Of a stretch of DNA of 64,000 nucleotides, positions 40,902 to 50,039 are shown piece by piece. Made by a program: the position numbers and the translations under genes. The notes under the pieces were generated by a model. That model saw only the letters and a program-made list of their open reading frames with translations, was not told the DNA's origin and did no database searches. This DNA comes from Verrucomicrobiia bacterium. Lineage in GTDB: Bacteria > Verrucomicrobiota > Verrucomicrobiia > Palsa-1439. The stretch covers positions 186,001 through 250,000 of the forward strand of contig JAJVHY010000020.1 in the NCBI GenBank assembly GCA_022072455.1, given 5' to 3'. Every line of letters starts with the position of its first letter. Position 1 is the first letter of the stretch.

Positions 40902-43284
40902 CGATTCCACAAACCTTGTACGTGACCGGCGGTTCGTAACGGAGCACGATGTCGTGCGTACCGGCTGGGACGGCGACTCCCATCAAGGCGCAGTTCACAC
41001 GCCAGACTTCCGTCGGCTGACCGGAGACTTCGGCGCGCCAGTAGGGATAATAGCTCTCCGACACAACGACCACGCAGTTACTCGGCGCCGTCAGCCGGAT
41101 GCGGATGAGCTGGGAGTTCTCCCGGGTCAATTTCACATCGGTCAGCGGCAACGGTGCGCTCGCTGTGACCGGCGGGTAGAACGCGCCGTCAGCGGTGTAG
41201 GTTCGTTCGACATTGGCTAACCGGCCTGGCGCAACATCGTGGACGAGGGTGTAATTCTTCCCTGCGAGTTGCAGTGCGATCTGCGGCGACCGGCGGACAT
41301 CGCCGGTAAAGACGCACACCCGCGTGGTTGCGCTGATGAACGGATGCGCGGTTTCGTTGCGTAGGACAGCAAAGTCTTCGTTCTCCACCGTGACCGGATA
41401 AATCTGCCGGTATTGCGCAAGGAGTTGCTGCATTTGGGGCGATTGCATGCCGGGGTCGGATTTGTCGAACACGATGTAGCGCGCGGCAAAAAGATTCAGC
41501 ATTTCGCGGACACCGCCGAATTGATTGAGCAGGCCGGTGCCGATGGGTGCCATCCAGTTGAGGAACGCTTCGTAGACCTGTGGCTTACCGCTCCAAATCG
41601 GACCGAGCAGATGGAAGTACCGGCCGGAGATGGAATACGTTTTCACCCAATCCGGGTCGCGGCCAATTTCCGTGTAGGCGGCTTCCAAGTTCGCCAACGT
41701 GCGCGCCGGGACGCCGTTGTCTTTCATCGGCTTTTGGTACGGCCAGAAGTCCAATAGCAGCAGAATCGCGAGCCCGCCAACGATTTTCGGGATGTGAGCG
41801 CGCCAGCGGTCAGTGTCGAGCACATCGGTCACGAGACACCCGGCCAGCAGCGCCGCAAAGAACGCCGCCGGTAAATCGAAAAAAACAAAGGGTGCCCGAA
41901 TCTCTTTGAAATACGGCAACAACGCCAAGAGTTTGAACATCGGGACAAAGAGGAAAATCGCCAACGCCACGCCGGCCGCGATGCGTTTGTTGGGCGTCGT
42001 CAGTTTGCGTTTATAGAACAGGAACAAAAAGACCACGACCGCCGCCAACGAAAGCAAGACCGCCCAATGAACCGACGACGGAATACCGGGCAATCCGAAA
42101 AGGGCCGTCGCGGTGACTTGATTGGAATTCCAGACATTATCCAAGCCGGTCCCCAACCCGATGCTGACCAGCAACAACGCAACGCACAGCCAGAAAAAGT
42201 CGCGGTCCGCGCGTTGCCGGTTGAAAAGAACCACCACCGCCAGCACGACGAGCAAGACCAACCCGGTGTACTTCTCCGGCGCGTCGGCTTGCATCGCGAA
42301 CACCCGGCGGATGTCGCGCTCCAGTTCGGAGCGTTCGAGTTCGGTCCGCGGCTGGAAAGCGCCGGTACTCAACCGCTGGGAGGTGGCTTCGATGGCCGCG
42401 CGCGTCAATCCGCCATCGCGATCCACCACCGGCAAGAGACTCTTGAAGGCATAATTGCGCTGCCACCCTTCCATCGGATCGCCGTGAAACAACTTCACAT
42501 ACGGCCGTTCCATCAACGCCGGGACAACCGCAAATGCGCCGAACACAAACGTCAACACTCCCAGCACCACGCCGGTCCGAACCGCCGGTACCCAGGCATT
42601 GTGCCGCCACATCCAATAAATCGCGTAGCCGGTCAGGAACACGCCCTGGATGATCAGTTGCTTGTTGTCCGTCCAAAACGACAACGCAAACAACAACGCA
42701 CACCACACCGCGTCCCGGAACCGGTACGTCTCCAACGCCCGCGCAAACCGCCACCACAACAACGGAATCAACGGAATCGAAAGACTGATCGTCAAGTGCT
42801 CCGAAGTCGCGGCGCGGACGAGTTGTTGCGGATGCAGCAGATAAACGATCCCGGCCAAGACCGCCGCCCATTCAACGAGTGGGGTGCGCCCCAGCCGACG
42901 GCTCAGGAAATACCGGGCGCAAATGAACATCGTCACCGCGCTGCTGAAAATCGCCAGCAAGCCCACGAGCTTACCGGCCACGTTGAGCGAACAGAAGGTC
43001 GAGAACAAGATCCACGGCACCAGGTAAAAACTGTGCGTGTGCAGCAAGGCATTGCTCGAACCGCTCATGAAGAACTGCGTCCACCACGGCAGAATGCCGT
43101 TCACGAAAATCTCGTGTTTGAACTCCCACGCGTGCGCGGCGAGACCGGCCAGTTCCTTGTCGCTGTAGTCCAACCGGAGCCAATGATTCCCCAGCCAGCC
43201 GCAATAGCCTAACGCCACCGCCAGGATGAGCCACAACCCGAACCGGGGTGCGGGACTGCCTTCTTTTGCCTTGTGAGTTTGCAT
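40825..43284 (-). CDS. YfhO-like large membrane protein
   Basis: 819 residues from the ATG at 43284. About twelve hydrophobic segments in residues 15-520, then a soluble C-terminal domain (about 560-790) and a final membrane segment (VCGIVSVLAALGCVVVAT). The soluble part has SYYPYWRAEV and GVAVPAGTHDIVLRYEP, typical of YfhO-family proteins, which glycosylate lipoteichoic acid or similar polymers in Firmicutes. It probably transfers sugar units on the outer face of the membrane. Its 3' end overlaps the epimerase gene by 77 bases, and it is divergent from the methyltransferase. Confidence 0.75.
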   Translation of the reverse strand: MQTHKAKEGSPAPRFGLWLILAVALGYCGWLGNHWLRLDYSDKELAGLAAHAWEFKHEIFVNGILPWWTQFFMSGSSNALLHTHSFYLVPWILFSTFCSLNVAGKLVGLLAIFSSAVTMFICARYFLSRRLGRTPLVEWAAVLAGIVYLLHPQQLVRAATSEHLTISLSIPLIPLLWWRFARALETYRFRDAVWCALLFALSFWTDNKQLIIQGVFLTGYAIYWMWRHNAWVPAVRTGVVLGVLTFVFGAFAVVPALMERPYVKLFHGDPMEGWQRNYAFKSLLPVVDRDGGLTRAAIEATSQRLSTGAFQPRTELERSELERDIRRVFAMQADAPEKYTGLVLLVVLAVVVLFNRQRADRDFFWLCVALLLVSIGLGTGLDNVWNSNQVTATALFGLPGIPSSVHWAVLLSLAAVVVFLFLFYKRKLTTPNKRIAAGVALAIFLFVPMFKLLALLPYFKEIRAPFVFFDLPAAFFAALLAGCLVTDVLDTDRWRAHIPKIVGGLAILLLLDFWPYQKPMKDNGVPARTLANLEAAYTEIGRDPDWVKTYSISGRYFHLLGPIWSGKPQVYEAFLNWMAPIGTGLLNQFGGVREMLNLFAARYIVFDKSDPGMQSPQMQQLLAQYRQIYPVTVENEDFAVLRNETAHPFISATTRVCVFTGDVRRSPQIALQLAGKNYTLVHDVAPGRLANVERTYTADGAFYPPVTASAPLPLTDVKLTRENSQLIRIRLTAPSNCVVVVSESYYPYWRAEVSGQPTEVWRVNCALMGVAVPAGTHDIVLRYEPPVTYKVCGIVSVLAALGCVVVATKRRSAVNPPAK

Positions 43285-43354
43285 GGCCGGGGTATTCTGT
43301 GCCGAATTTCGCGGCACGTTAGCGAAGCACCCGGCCCAACGCGATACAAAATTT

Positions 43355-44233
43355 ATGGCATTACAACTGCAACAGAATCCGTGTCCGGTTTGCGACGCAA
43401 CCCAGCCGCAAGCCGCCTATCAGGTCAAAGGCTTCACCATCGCCCGCTGCGGTGCGTGCGGGATGCACTATACCGACCCGCGCCTCCCGACCGACGCGCT
43501 CTACGAAATTTACCGGCGCGACTATTTCCACAGCAACAAAGACGGCTACGAGGACTACGAACTCAGCTCTCACCTCCGCATCAAAACGTTTCAGCGCTGG
43601 CATGGCGACATCAGCCCATTCCTCAAACGCGAATCCGGCAAGACCCTCGATATCGGATGCGCGGCCGGTTACTTCATGGATGTGCTCAAGACCGCCGGCT
43701 GGGAACCCGAAGGCATTGAACTCGACGAATCCATGCGTAGCACCCCCCGCGAACGCGGCTACCCCGTCTTCGACCGGCCGCTCGAGTTTTTCAATCCCTC
43801 CGGCAAGTATGATTTGATCACCCTATTCGACGTCATCGAACACCTGCCCAAATTGAAAGCCGACGTCGCCAAGATCGCCGGCATGCTCTCCCCCAACGGC
43901 TGCGTCGCCTTGGTCACCCCGGACATCACCAGTCTGCAACGCAAGATTTTCGGCGCACGCTGGTTTCAATTCAAGCCGACGGAACACATCTACTACTTCT
44001 CACCGGCGGCGTTGCAACGAGTGTTCCAACCGCACGGTTTGGAAGTCGTCCTCCTCAAACGCGCCGGCCAGTATGCCGATGTCTCGTTTCTGCACCGGCG
44101 CTTGATCAAGTACGGCTTTACCGGCTTGGCAAAGTTGTTTGACGGCACCGTCCGCCTCTTCGGCCTGTCCAACCGGTATTGGTATGCCGATACCGGCAGC
44201 ATGTTTGCCGTGCTGCGAAAAAAGGCCGGTTAA
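43355..44233 (+). CDS. Class I SAM-dependent methyltransferase with N-terminal zinc ribbon
   Basis: 292 residues from the ATG at 43355. The first 40 residues hold two CxxC pairs (CPVCDATQ, CGACGMHYTDPR), a zinc-ribbon-like head seen in sugar C-methyltransferases and related enzymes. The SAM motif is LDIGCAAGYFMDVLKTAGW near 95, followed by LITLFDVIEHLPK. The C-terminal stretch HIYYFSPAALQRVFQPHGL is common in glycan-locus methyltransferases. A role in modifying the polysaccharide is likely. It is the last gene of the locus on the plus strand. Confidence 0.88.
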   Translation: MALQLQQNPCPVCDATQPQAAYQVKGFTIARCGACGMHYTDPRLPTDALYEIYRRDYFHSNKDGYEDYELSSHLRIKTFQRWHGDISPFLKRESGKTLDIGCAAGYFMDVLKTAGWEPEGIELDESMRSTPRERGYPVFDRPLEFFNPSGKYDLITLFDVIEHLPKLKADVAKIAGMLSPNGCVALVTPDITSLQRKIFGARWFQFKPTEHIYYFSPAALQRVFQPHGLEVVLLKRAGQYADVSFLHRRLIKYGFTGLAKLFDGTVRLFGLSNRYWYADTGSMFAVLRKKAG

Positions 44234-44275
44234 CTGGAACGCTGCCGTCGCACTGCCAATTTTCGGGTGCGCCCG

Positions 44276-44303
44276 CCGGGCGCGCCCGGTCGTCGCGCCC
44301 TAC
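44276..44303. repeat. Single REP-like hairpin
   Basis: On the minus strand, GTAG (44303-44300) is followed by GGCGCG..., with stem arms GGGCGCG (44278-44284) and CGCGCCC (44294-44300). A perfect 14-bp palindrome, CCGGGCGCGCCCGG, spans 44276-44289. It lies in the gap between convergent genes, just left of the 139-bp repeat. Confidence 0.6.
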
Positions 44304-44336
44304 CCTTTCGAATCCTCATCGGTCATCATCGGGTCA

Positions 44337-44475
44337 CTCTGTAAACTGTAAATTGCCCCCAACGCCTGAGAAGCGACTGATGCCTCGATGCTGACCAATT
44401 CTCTGTCACGTCCGGCAAGGGGAGACTTTCAAGTTTCAAGCGTCGCCCTCCTCGTTCAATTTACAGTTTACAGAG
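44337..44475. repeat. 139-bp element with 19-bp terminal inverted repeats, copy 1
   Basis: The ends are perfect 19-bp inverted repeats (44337-44355 and 44457-44475; ctctgtaaactgtaaattg and its complement). The interior is non-coding. A second copy, with high identity across its whole length, is at 45993-46130, on the other side of the pectate-lyase-like gene. The size and inverted ends are those of a MITE-like element; no target-site duplication could be identified. Confidence 0.8.
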
Positions 44476-44523
44476 CTACCCCCTTCGACGGAGGGGGCCA
44501 GAACGGGCGGTAGCAGGGGGAGA

Positions 44524-45708
44524 TCAACGTCCGGGCCGCAGGCGGAGGAAGTCGAGGCGGGGGAGGCCGCCGCCGGGCCTCCGCGGCCCATCTACCCCCG
44601 CATCGCTCAGTGAGACGAAGCTCTCGTCCCTGACCTTGATGGCGAGCTGCCAGGAGTTGCGGCTCTGCTCGACATTTGGCCCAAGGCGTTCGCCCGCGCG
44701 GACGCTGAGGTTGTCGCGCAAACGGTGGGCTACCGCGCTACTGAACTGGAAGTTCCGGGCCCCGTTGGCGTAGCCGGTGTTGCCTGTGATTTCCAGCGGC
44801 CCGCTCGCCCCGTTCTCGTCGAAGCCATTGGCACGGTTGGAGAAAGCGAGGTTGCGGCGGATGATGTGCCGTGGGCCGTTTGCATTGCGCCCAAGCTTGA
44901 ACCCGTTGCCGTCGCCGGCCTTCTCCCGGGTATTGGGCTTGAAGCCATTCCAGAATGCCCAGCAGTCCTCGATGGTGACCGGCTGCTCGGTCGCCCAGAG
45001 GTCGTAACCATCGTCTGAGTTCCACCACGAGCGGCAGCCGCGCACGACGTTCCCTCGCCCCGTGCAGAAGCCCACGGCAATACCATCGGCGTTCCCGCCC
45101 TGATAGTCTTTGGTGAGGGCGTCACAGTTGTGGTGAAAGTCACAGTTGAGCACGAGGTTGTCGCTCGCGTCGCCACTGAGGTAGAAGCCGGGCGCGGTGT
45201 TGTGGTGGATCTCGAGCTGCTCGAAGATGCAGTTGTCACAGTTGGCGGCGCGGAAGCCGGTGGAGTAGGAGGTCTCGGTAGGCTGGGCGACGCCGGTGAC
45301 CGCGAACCCACGGAAGTGCCACCAGTCGGCAGAGAAGGAGACGCCGGTGACCCCGCGATCGTTCCGCAGCGCGGAGCAGTCCAAGACGGGCGTCTGTCCC
45401 GGGTACGCCCAGAAACGGATGGGGCGGCCGGGCTCGCCATTGCGTCCCCTCATGCGAACGCCAACGGAGCTCTCCCCCTTGAGCTTGTAGACGCCGCCGT
45501 GGAGGTAGATGAGGTCGCCGGGCATTGCGACATCATGGCCCTTCTGCCAAGTGGCGAAGGGCTGGGCAAGCGTGCCGGGGTTGGCATCCGAGCCTGAGGG
45601 CGAAACGTGGTAGGTGGAGGCGTGGAGTAGGCCTGAGGTCAGCGCAGAGAGCGCAACCAGTGCGCAGCCGAACGCGGTGCCTCGTGCGCGACAGGAATGT
45701 CCTCTCAT
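44524..45708 (-). CDS. Secreted right-handed beta-helix protein, PL9-like pectate lyase
   Basis: 394 residues with a signal peptide (AFGCALVALSALTSGLLHAS) and a mature start THYVSPSGSDANPGT-like segment common to parallel beta-helix polysaccharide lyases (here TYHVSPSGSDANPGTL). Parallel beta-helix repeats with Asn/Asp ladders run through about 130-330. The WWNSDDGYDLWATEQP and GNGFKLGRNANGPRH blocks match family PL9 (PelL/PelX), which cleaves polygalacturonate by beta-elimination with calcium and a Lys base. It is flanked by two copies of the 139-bp element and differs in codon flavour from its neighbours, so it was probably acquired. Confidence 0.8.
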   Translation of the reverse strand: MRGHSCRARGTAFGCALVALSALTSGLLHASTYHVSPSGSDANPGTLAQPFATWQKGHDVAMPGDLIYLHGGVYKLKGESSVGVRMRGRNGEPGRPIRFWAYPGQTPVLDCSALRNDRGVTGVSFSADWWHFRGFAVTGVAQPTETSYSTGFRAANCDNCIFEQLEIHHNTAPGFYLSGDASDNLVLNCDFHHNCDALTKDYQGGNADGIAVGFCTGRGNVVRGCRSWWNSDDGYDLWATEQPVTIEDCWAFWNGFKPNTREKAGDGNGFKLGRNANGPRHIIRRNLAFSNRANGFDENGASGPLEITGNTGYANGARNFQFSSAVAHRLRDNLSVRAGERLGPNVEQSRNSWQLAIKVRDESFVSLSDAGVDGPRRPGGGLPRLDFLRLRPGR

Positions 45709-46197
45709 CGAAGCACCCCTGACGGACGATCATTAACGGCTCGCTTGGCATGATCAGACGCGACGGCAACTCGGAGGATATGACCCGCTAACGCCGCTGC
45801 TGCTGCGCTGACGTCGTGGGTCGCGCCGCTTTCGCGTTGACCACCTTCACCTGCGCCAATTGATAGATGGCATGATGGCTGGCAGACGTGCCACGAAGTT
45901 GCTACGTCCACCAGCCTATGAACACTCACTATCATCACCAGCCTTGTACCGCTGACGCTGGCGCAGCACAAGCCGTCAGGGAATTTGGGGCACTCTGCAA
46001 ACTGTAAATTCCCCCAACGCCTGAGAAGCTTCTGATGTCCCGATGCTGACCAATTCTCTGTCACATCCGGCAAGGGGAGAATTTCAAGTTTCAAGAGTCA
46101 CCCTCCTCGATCAATTTACAGTTTACAGAGCTACCCCCTTCCACTGGCAAATCGTTAGTTGAATTGGCTGCGATCGGTATGCATAATTTGCAGCGCG
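45709..46197. other. Gene-poor gap with repeat copy 2
   Basis: No convincing gene is seen in these 489 bases. 45709-45992 has no recognisable product on either strand and no strong ribosome binding site. 45993-46130 is the second 139-bp element. The remainder is the leader of the sulfatase gene. A minus-strand frame of 129 codons crosses the region but runs into the repeat and resembles nothing. Confidence 0.6.
45993..46130. repeat. 139-bp element with terminal inverted repeats, copy 2
   Basis: Same orientation and near-full identity to copy 1 (138 bases here). The left end ctctgcaaactgtaaatt (45993-46010) has one substitution; the right end caatttacagtttacagag (46112-46130) is identical. 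Both copies are followed by GCTACCCCCTTC, so the homologous unit is slightly longer than the inverted ends. Together the two copies bracket a segment of about 1.8 kb that carries the lyase gene. Confidence 0.8.
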
Positions 46198-47676
46198 ATG
46201 AAAGCCGTCATGGTCATGTTCGACTCGTTGAACCGGCATCTGCTGCCGCCCTATGGCTGCGACTGCGTGCAGGCACCGAATTTTCAACGACTGGCAAAGC
46301 GAGCGGTGACGTTTGATACGAGTTACGTCTGTTCAATGCCTTGCATGCCGGCTCGCCGTGACTTGCACACTGCGCGGCCACATTTCCTGCACGGGTCCTG
46401 GGGGCCGCTGGAGCCCTATGATGATTCCCTGCCGGTCATGCTGCGCCAGCACGGCGTGTACACGCATTTGGTCAGCGATCATTATCATTATTGGGAAGAC
46501 GGCGGGGCCACTTACCACAATCGCTACAATTCCTGGGAGTTCATGCGGGGCCAGGAAGGCGACCGGTGGATGGGACTGGTGGCCGATCCGCCAGTCGGGA
46601 ATGCAGTCGGCAACAATGCCGGTCCAGGCGCCGCGTACCGCCACGACCGGGTCAACCGGCAATTCATGCGTTGTGAAGCCGATCAGCCGCAGACGAAGAC
46701 CTTTGCTGCGGGTCTCGATTTCATTCGGCGCAATCGTGATGCCGACCGGTGGTTCCTGCAAATTGAGACCTTCGATCCACACGAGCCATTCTTTACGCAG
46801 CCGGAATATCAGGAACTTTATCGGAATTTGATCGGCACCGGCCAACCGCTCCACGACTGGCCGGCTTATGGCCGCGGCGTTGATAACCCATGGCCGGCAC
46901 AATTGCGCGGACATTACGCCGCGTTGGTGACCATGTGCGACCGGCAGCTTGGGAAGGTGCTCGATTTGATGGATGAGTTGAAGCTGTGGGACGACACGAT
47001 GCTCATGGTGTGGACCGACCACGGTTTTCTGCTTGGCGAACACGAGTGCTGGGCCAAATGTGCTATGCCATTTTACGAGGAGGTGGCCCACACGCCGTTC
47101 TTTGTCTGGGATCCGCGTGGTCGCCAAGCCGGCGAGCGGCGACGGGCGCTGGTGCAACCGGCGCTGGATCTCGGCCCGACCTTACTCGGCTATTTTGGCG
47201 TGTCACCCACCGCGGACATACAGGGCCGAGACTTGGCCGCCACGATCGCGATGGACCAGCCGGTCCGCGAGGCCGGCCTCTTTGGAATATTCGGCGCGCA
47301 GGTGAATGTGACTGATGGCCGGTATGTCTACATGCGAGCTCCGAAGGATCGAACCAACGCACCGCTATTCAACTACACCGTGATGCCGATGCATATGCGC
47401 GAGCTGTTCAGTATCCGGGAGTTGCAGGCCGCCACGCTCGTGCCGCCGTTTTCGTTTACGAAAGGTTGTCCAGTCTTGCGGATGCCGGGGTCAACCTGGG
47501 TCACGGATGAAGCGGTCTGGCAGACGGCGCTGTACGATCTGGCGACCGATCCCAAACAGCAGCGGCCACTCTGCGACTCCAACCGCGAACGAGTGATGAT
47601 CGAGCACCTGATCCGGTTGATGCGTGAAAACGATGCCCCCGTTGAGCAGTATGCGCGACTCGGATTGCCGTCCTAG
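46198..47676 (+). CDS. Sulfatase (alkaline phosphatase superfamily)
   Basis: 492 residues from the ATG at 46198. The catalytic signature C-x-P-x-R is C49-M-P-A-R53, where the Cys is converted to formylglycine; MFDSLNRHLLPPYG at the N-terminus supplies the first metal Asp. Later blocks DTMLMVWTDHGFLLGEHECWAK (metal Asp-His) and FVWDPRGR fit type I sulfatases. No signal peptide is seen, so it may be cytoplasmic or exported by another route. A Cys-type sulfatase matches the radical-SAM maturase gene at 62099-63349. It probably removes sulfate from a glycan; the neighbouring lyase suggests polysaccharide use. Confidence 0.9.
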   Translation: MKAVMVMFDSLNRHLLPPYGCDCVQAPNFQRLAKRAVTFDTSYVCSMPCMPARRDLHTARPHFLHGSWGPLEPYDDSLPVMLRQHGVYTHLVSDHYHYWEDGGATYHNRYNSWEFMRGQEGDRWMGLVADPPVGNAVGNNAGPGAAYRHDRVNRQFMRCEADQPQTKTFAAGLDFIRRNRDADRWFLQIETFDPHEPFFTQPEYQELYRNLIGTGQPLHDWPAYGRGVDNPWPAQLRGHYAALVTMCDRQLGKVLDLMDELKLWDDTMLMVWTDHGFLLGEHECWAKCAMPFYEEVAHTPFFVWDPRGRQAGERRRALVQPALDLGPTLLGYFGVSPTADIQGRDLAATIAMDQPVREAGLFGIFGAQVNVTDGRYVYMRAPKDRTNAPLFNYTVMPMHMRELFSIRELQAATLVPPFSFTKGCPVLRMPGSTWVTDEAVWQTALYDLATDPKQQRPLCDSNRERVMIEHLIRLMRENDAPVEQYARLGLPS

Positions 47677-47719
47677 CCTGATTTCCGATACTCGACCATC
47701 ATTGGGGTCATTGGGGTCA

Positions 47720-47786
47720 CTCCGTAAACTGTAAATTCTTGATCATTCGGCAACGAATTTACGTTTTTTCGACCTTCAATTTGCAG
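47720..47786. repeat. Degenerate third copy of the 139-bp element ends
   Basis: ctccgtaaactgtaaatt at 47720-47737 matches the left end at 17 of 18 positions. A weak caatttgcag at 47777-47786 matches part of the right end. The left flank (catcattggggtcac) also resembles copy 1. The interior is shortened and unlike the other copies. Confidence 0.45.
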
Positions 47787-47816
47787 AATCATGCTCACTC
47801 CTCCAACGAGCCTTGG

Positions 47817-48947
47817 TCAGGTGGTCGCTGTGGTTGTCGTCCCCACAATAACCACTGACTCCAAGCTCAACTTCGCCAGTCGGTCGGGATGCGGTTGATG
47901 ACCGATACCGGAGCCGCCCGCAAGTTTCATCACCGACGGGCCGCTCAAATCGAGTGGCGGCTCACTCAAATCCTGCGCGTAAAACCGACTCGTCGGGAAA
48001 ATATCCGACGGATACTTCGAGTTGGCCAATGTCGCCAACGCCTGACAATGCGCGCCGCCCACCGACGATTCGAGCATGCCGCCAATCCAGACCGGGATAC
48101 CGGCAGCCTCGGCGATTTGGTTGATCGCGAGCGCGTTGGTGATGCCGCCGACGCGGCCGGGTTTGATGTTGATCCACCGGCAAGCGCCGAGTTCGATGGC
48201 TTGCGCGGCTTTGACCGGCGAGGTTATGCTCTCGTCGAGACAGACCGGCGTCCGCACCAGTTTCTGCAACTGCGCGTGCTCGTGCAAGTCGTCGTGCGCC
48301 AACGGCTGTTCGATCATCGCCAGGTTGTACTGATCGAGTTGCCGGAGCATGGCTGAGTCAAACAGCCGGTAAGCGCTGTTGCAGTCCACATGGAAGACTG
48401 CCTTGGGGAAATGCTTTCTCACTGTCTTGACCATGTCGAGTTCCCAGCCGGGCCGGAACTTCAGTTTGACGCGCTTGAAACCTTGCCGGACAGCGCCGTC
48501 AATCTCTTTCAGCAATAGGTCGAAAGTCTCCATCACGCCAAAGTCGGCTCCGACTTCAATTGTGTCAGACTTACCCCCGATGATTTGCCAGAGCGGTTTG
48601 CCGAGAAGTTGCGCGTGCAAATCCCACCACGCGAGATCGAGACCGGCTTTGGCGAAGAAATTGCCCTTGAAAAGCGCGAGTTCGCTTTGCAGTTGCGCGC
48701 CCGACGCGATGTCCTTGCCGATGAGCCGCGGCGCGAGCCAATCGCGCATCACGCTGAACACTCCCGCTGCCCATTCCGGACTGTACGCCGGGGATGCCCA
48801 CGGACTCGTCTCGCCCCAGCCAGTGCGGCCGCCGCCGGTCATTTTCACCAGCACGCTCTCGATGGCGTACGTGTCGCCGAACGCCGTCCGAAACGGATAC
48901 ACCAACGGCATGTTCACCCGGTAGATTTCGATTGATTCAATGATCAT
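47817..48947 (-). CDS. menC: o-Succinylbenzoate synthase / N-acylamino acid racemase-like enolase-superfamily enzyme
   Basis: 376 residues. Enolase superfamily, muconate-lactonising subgroup: RVKLKFRPGW holds the KxK base pair (residues about 163-165), HVDCNSAYR, MIEQPLAHDD and VCLDESI supply the three Mg ligands (Asp, Glu, Asp), and INIKPGRVGG the opposite Lys. The sequence is closest in pattern to the OSBS/NSAR (N-succinylamino acid racemase) family. No other men genes are nearby, so racemase activity on N-acyl amino acids is as likely as menaquinone synthesis. Cytoplasmic. It lies downstream of the sulfatase, on the opposite strand. Confidence 0.85.
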   Translation of the reverse strand: MIIESIEIYRVNMPLVYPFRTAFGDTYAIESVLVKMTGGGRTGWGETSPWASPAYSPEWAAGVFSVMRDWLAPRLIGKDIASGAQLQSELALFKGNFFAKAGLDLAWWDLHAQLLGKPLWQIIGGKSDTIEVGADFGVMETFDLLLKEIDGAVRQGFKRVKLKFRPGWELDMVKTVRKHFPKAVFHVDCNSAYRLFDSAMLRQLDQYNLAMIEQPLAHDDLHEHAQLQKLVRTPVCLDESITSPVKAAQAIELGACRWINIKPGRVGGITNALAINQIAEAAGIPVWIGGMLESSVGGAHCQALATLANSKYPSDIFPTSRFYAQDLSEPPLDLSGPSVMKLAGGSGIGHQPHPDRLAKLSLESVVIVGTTTTATT

Positions 48948-49220
48948 TTGATTTTCCCGTTCGCAATTTCCAGCATCCCCTCACCACGTTGGCAAACACG
49001 CCGACGCCAAACAAGCCAAGTGCGGACAGGAGTCGCCGGTACGAGGAGGATGTTACCGAGAAGCAACGGATGGGCTGTGAAAGTTTACCCCGAACCATAT
49101 GGACCAGCCTGTGGGGTCGACTTGTCCGCCGTCGCTAAATGAGCAAGGAGAAAGTCAAGCGTAGGCCGATGCGTGGGAACTTTTTGGATGACCCTCTCGA
49201 CAAGTCTCAAGCGATGCACC
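48948..49220. other. Gap without a recognisable gene
   Basis: 273 bases between menC and the hypothetical gene at 49221. A 64-codon plus-strand frame exists but has no family resemblance. No hairpin of note was found. It should hold the promoter of the menC-like gene, read on the minus strand, but no clear -35/-10 pair was identified. Confidence 0.4.
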
Positions 49221-49973
49221 CTAACGCGGCTTCTGATGGGCAGCAACAACCATTGATTTGAACTCGTAATGGCGAGCCAGTTCTTCCGCATGCTTGACTT
49301 CTGTCGCGGGGAAATCCTTGGTTTTTAGCAACTTCGCTTTGCGTGCATATGCTTGGCAAAGTTTCCGATATAAAAACTCCCCGGACGGATCGGTCATCCG
49401 GTCTGGCAGTTTTATGGAAATGATTATCGCCAATTCATACCAGCGGGCGGCGCTGATGGGATCTCCATCTCGAAGGCGGTCATCGCCAATTCTGACTTCA
49501 TACGGATGACTAGACGTACCCCTAATAAATCCACGAAGTTTCGGCGGTGGCTCTGTCACATGGTTCACAGTGCCAATCCCTGGTTCTTCCTGTATCGACT
49601 TGCGTAACTCCGCCACCTTGCGTTCATAAGTACCGACATCGTTCAAACGTCCTTCAGTCCGAAAAATGTTGATTAGTCGGTCGCCAGCTTCTTCGCCTCC
49701 AATCCCTGCACCCCATGCTGCCTCAAAGTGTTTGACAGCAACGTTAGTGTTTTGCATTTGGTACGCGCACTCACCCAAAAATAGTTGCGTCCAATCGGCT
49801 GTCTGGGTTTGCACACCAGCGACCTGCTGGATCAGCTCATACGCTAACGCATAATCGCCTCGTGCCAGAGTGTGGACCACGGTGGCCAGCGAATTATTGG
49901 TTGCAGCTCCCGTGGGTGACGCGAATATCCCAACCGCACAACCGACCAGAAACAATAGTTGTTTGATAGTCAT
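49221..49973 (-). CDS. Secreted hypothetical protein with TPR-like repeats
   Basis: 250 residues from the ATG at 49973, giving a signal peptide IKQLLFLVGCAVGIFASPTGAA; a longer start would hide it. Residues about 30-110 show helical repeat features of tetratricopeptide type (RGDYALAYELIQQVAG, LFLGECAYQMQNTNVAVKHFEAAWG). The C-terminal half has SAARWYELAIIISIKLP and HAEELARHYEF in a similar style. It may be a periplasmic protein-interaction scaffold. No family name can be given. It follows lolD on the same strand with 66 bases between. Confidence 0.65.
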   Translation of the reverse strand: MTIKQLLFLVGCAVGIFASPTGAATNNSLATVVHTLARGDYALAYELIQQVAGVQTQTADWTQLFLGECAYQMQNTNVAVKHFEAAWGAGIGGEEAGDRLINIFRTEGRLNDVGTYERKVAELRKSIQEEPGIGTVNHVTEPPPKLRGFIRGTSSHPYEVRIGDDRLRDGDPISAARWYELAIIISIKLPDRMTDPSGEFLYRKLCQAYARKAKLLKTKDFPATEVKHAEELARHYEFKSMVVAAHQKPR

Positions 49974-50039
49974 ACGGGTGAACGATTTACATTTCACAAT
50001 TTGCTGCCTTTCGCAATTCTTCAAGCTCGCGTCGGCATT

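Noticed and set aside
42067-43212. 381-codon plus-strand frame
   Set aside because: Antisense to the YfhO-like gene; composition is very rich in Arg, Gln and Pro, typical of a shadow frame.
45705-46094. Minus-strand 129-codon frame
   Set aside because: It crosses the 139-bp repeat and the lyase start, and resembles no known protein.
47677-47816. RAYT/transposase remnant near the third repeat end
   Set aside because: Only 140 bases with no coding pattern; the ggggtca motifs hint at a mobile repeat but no enzyme sequence is present.
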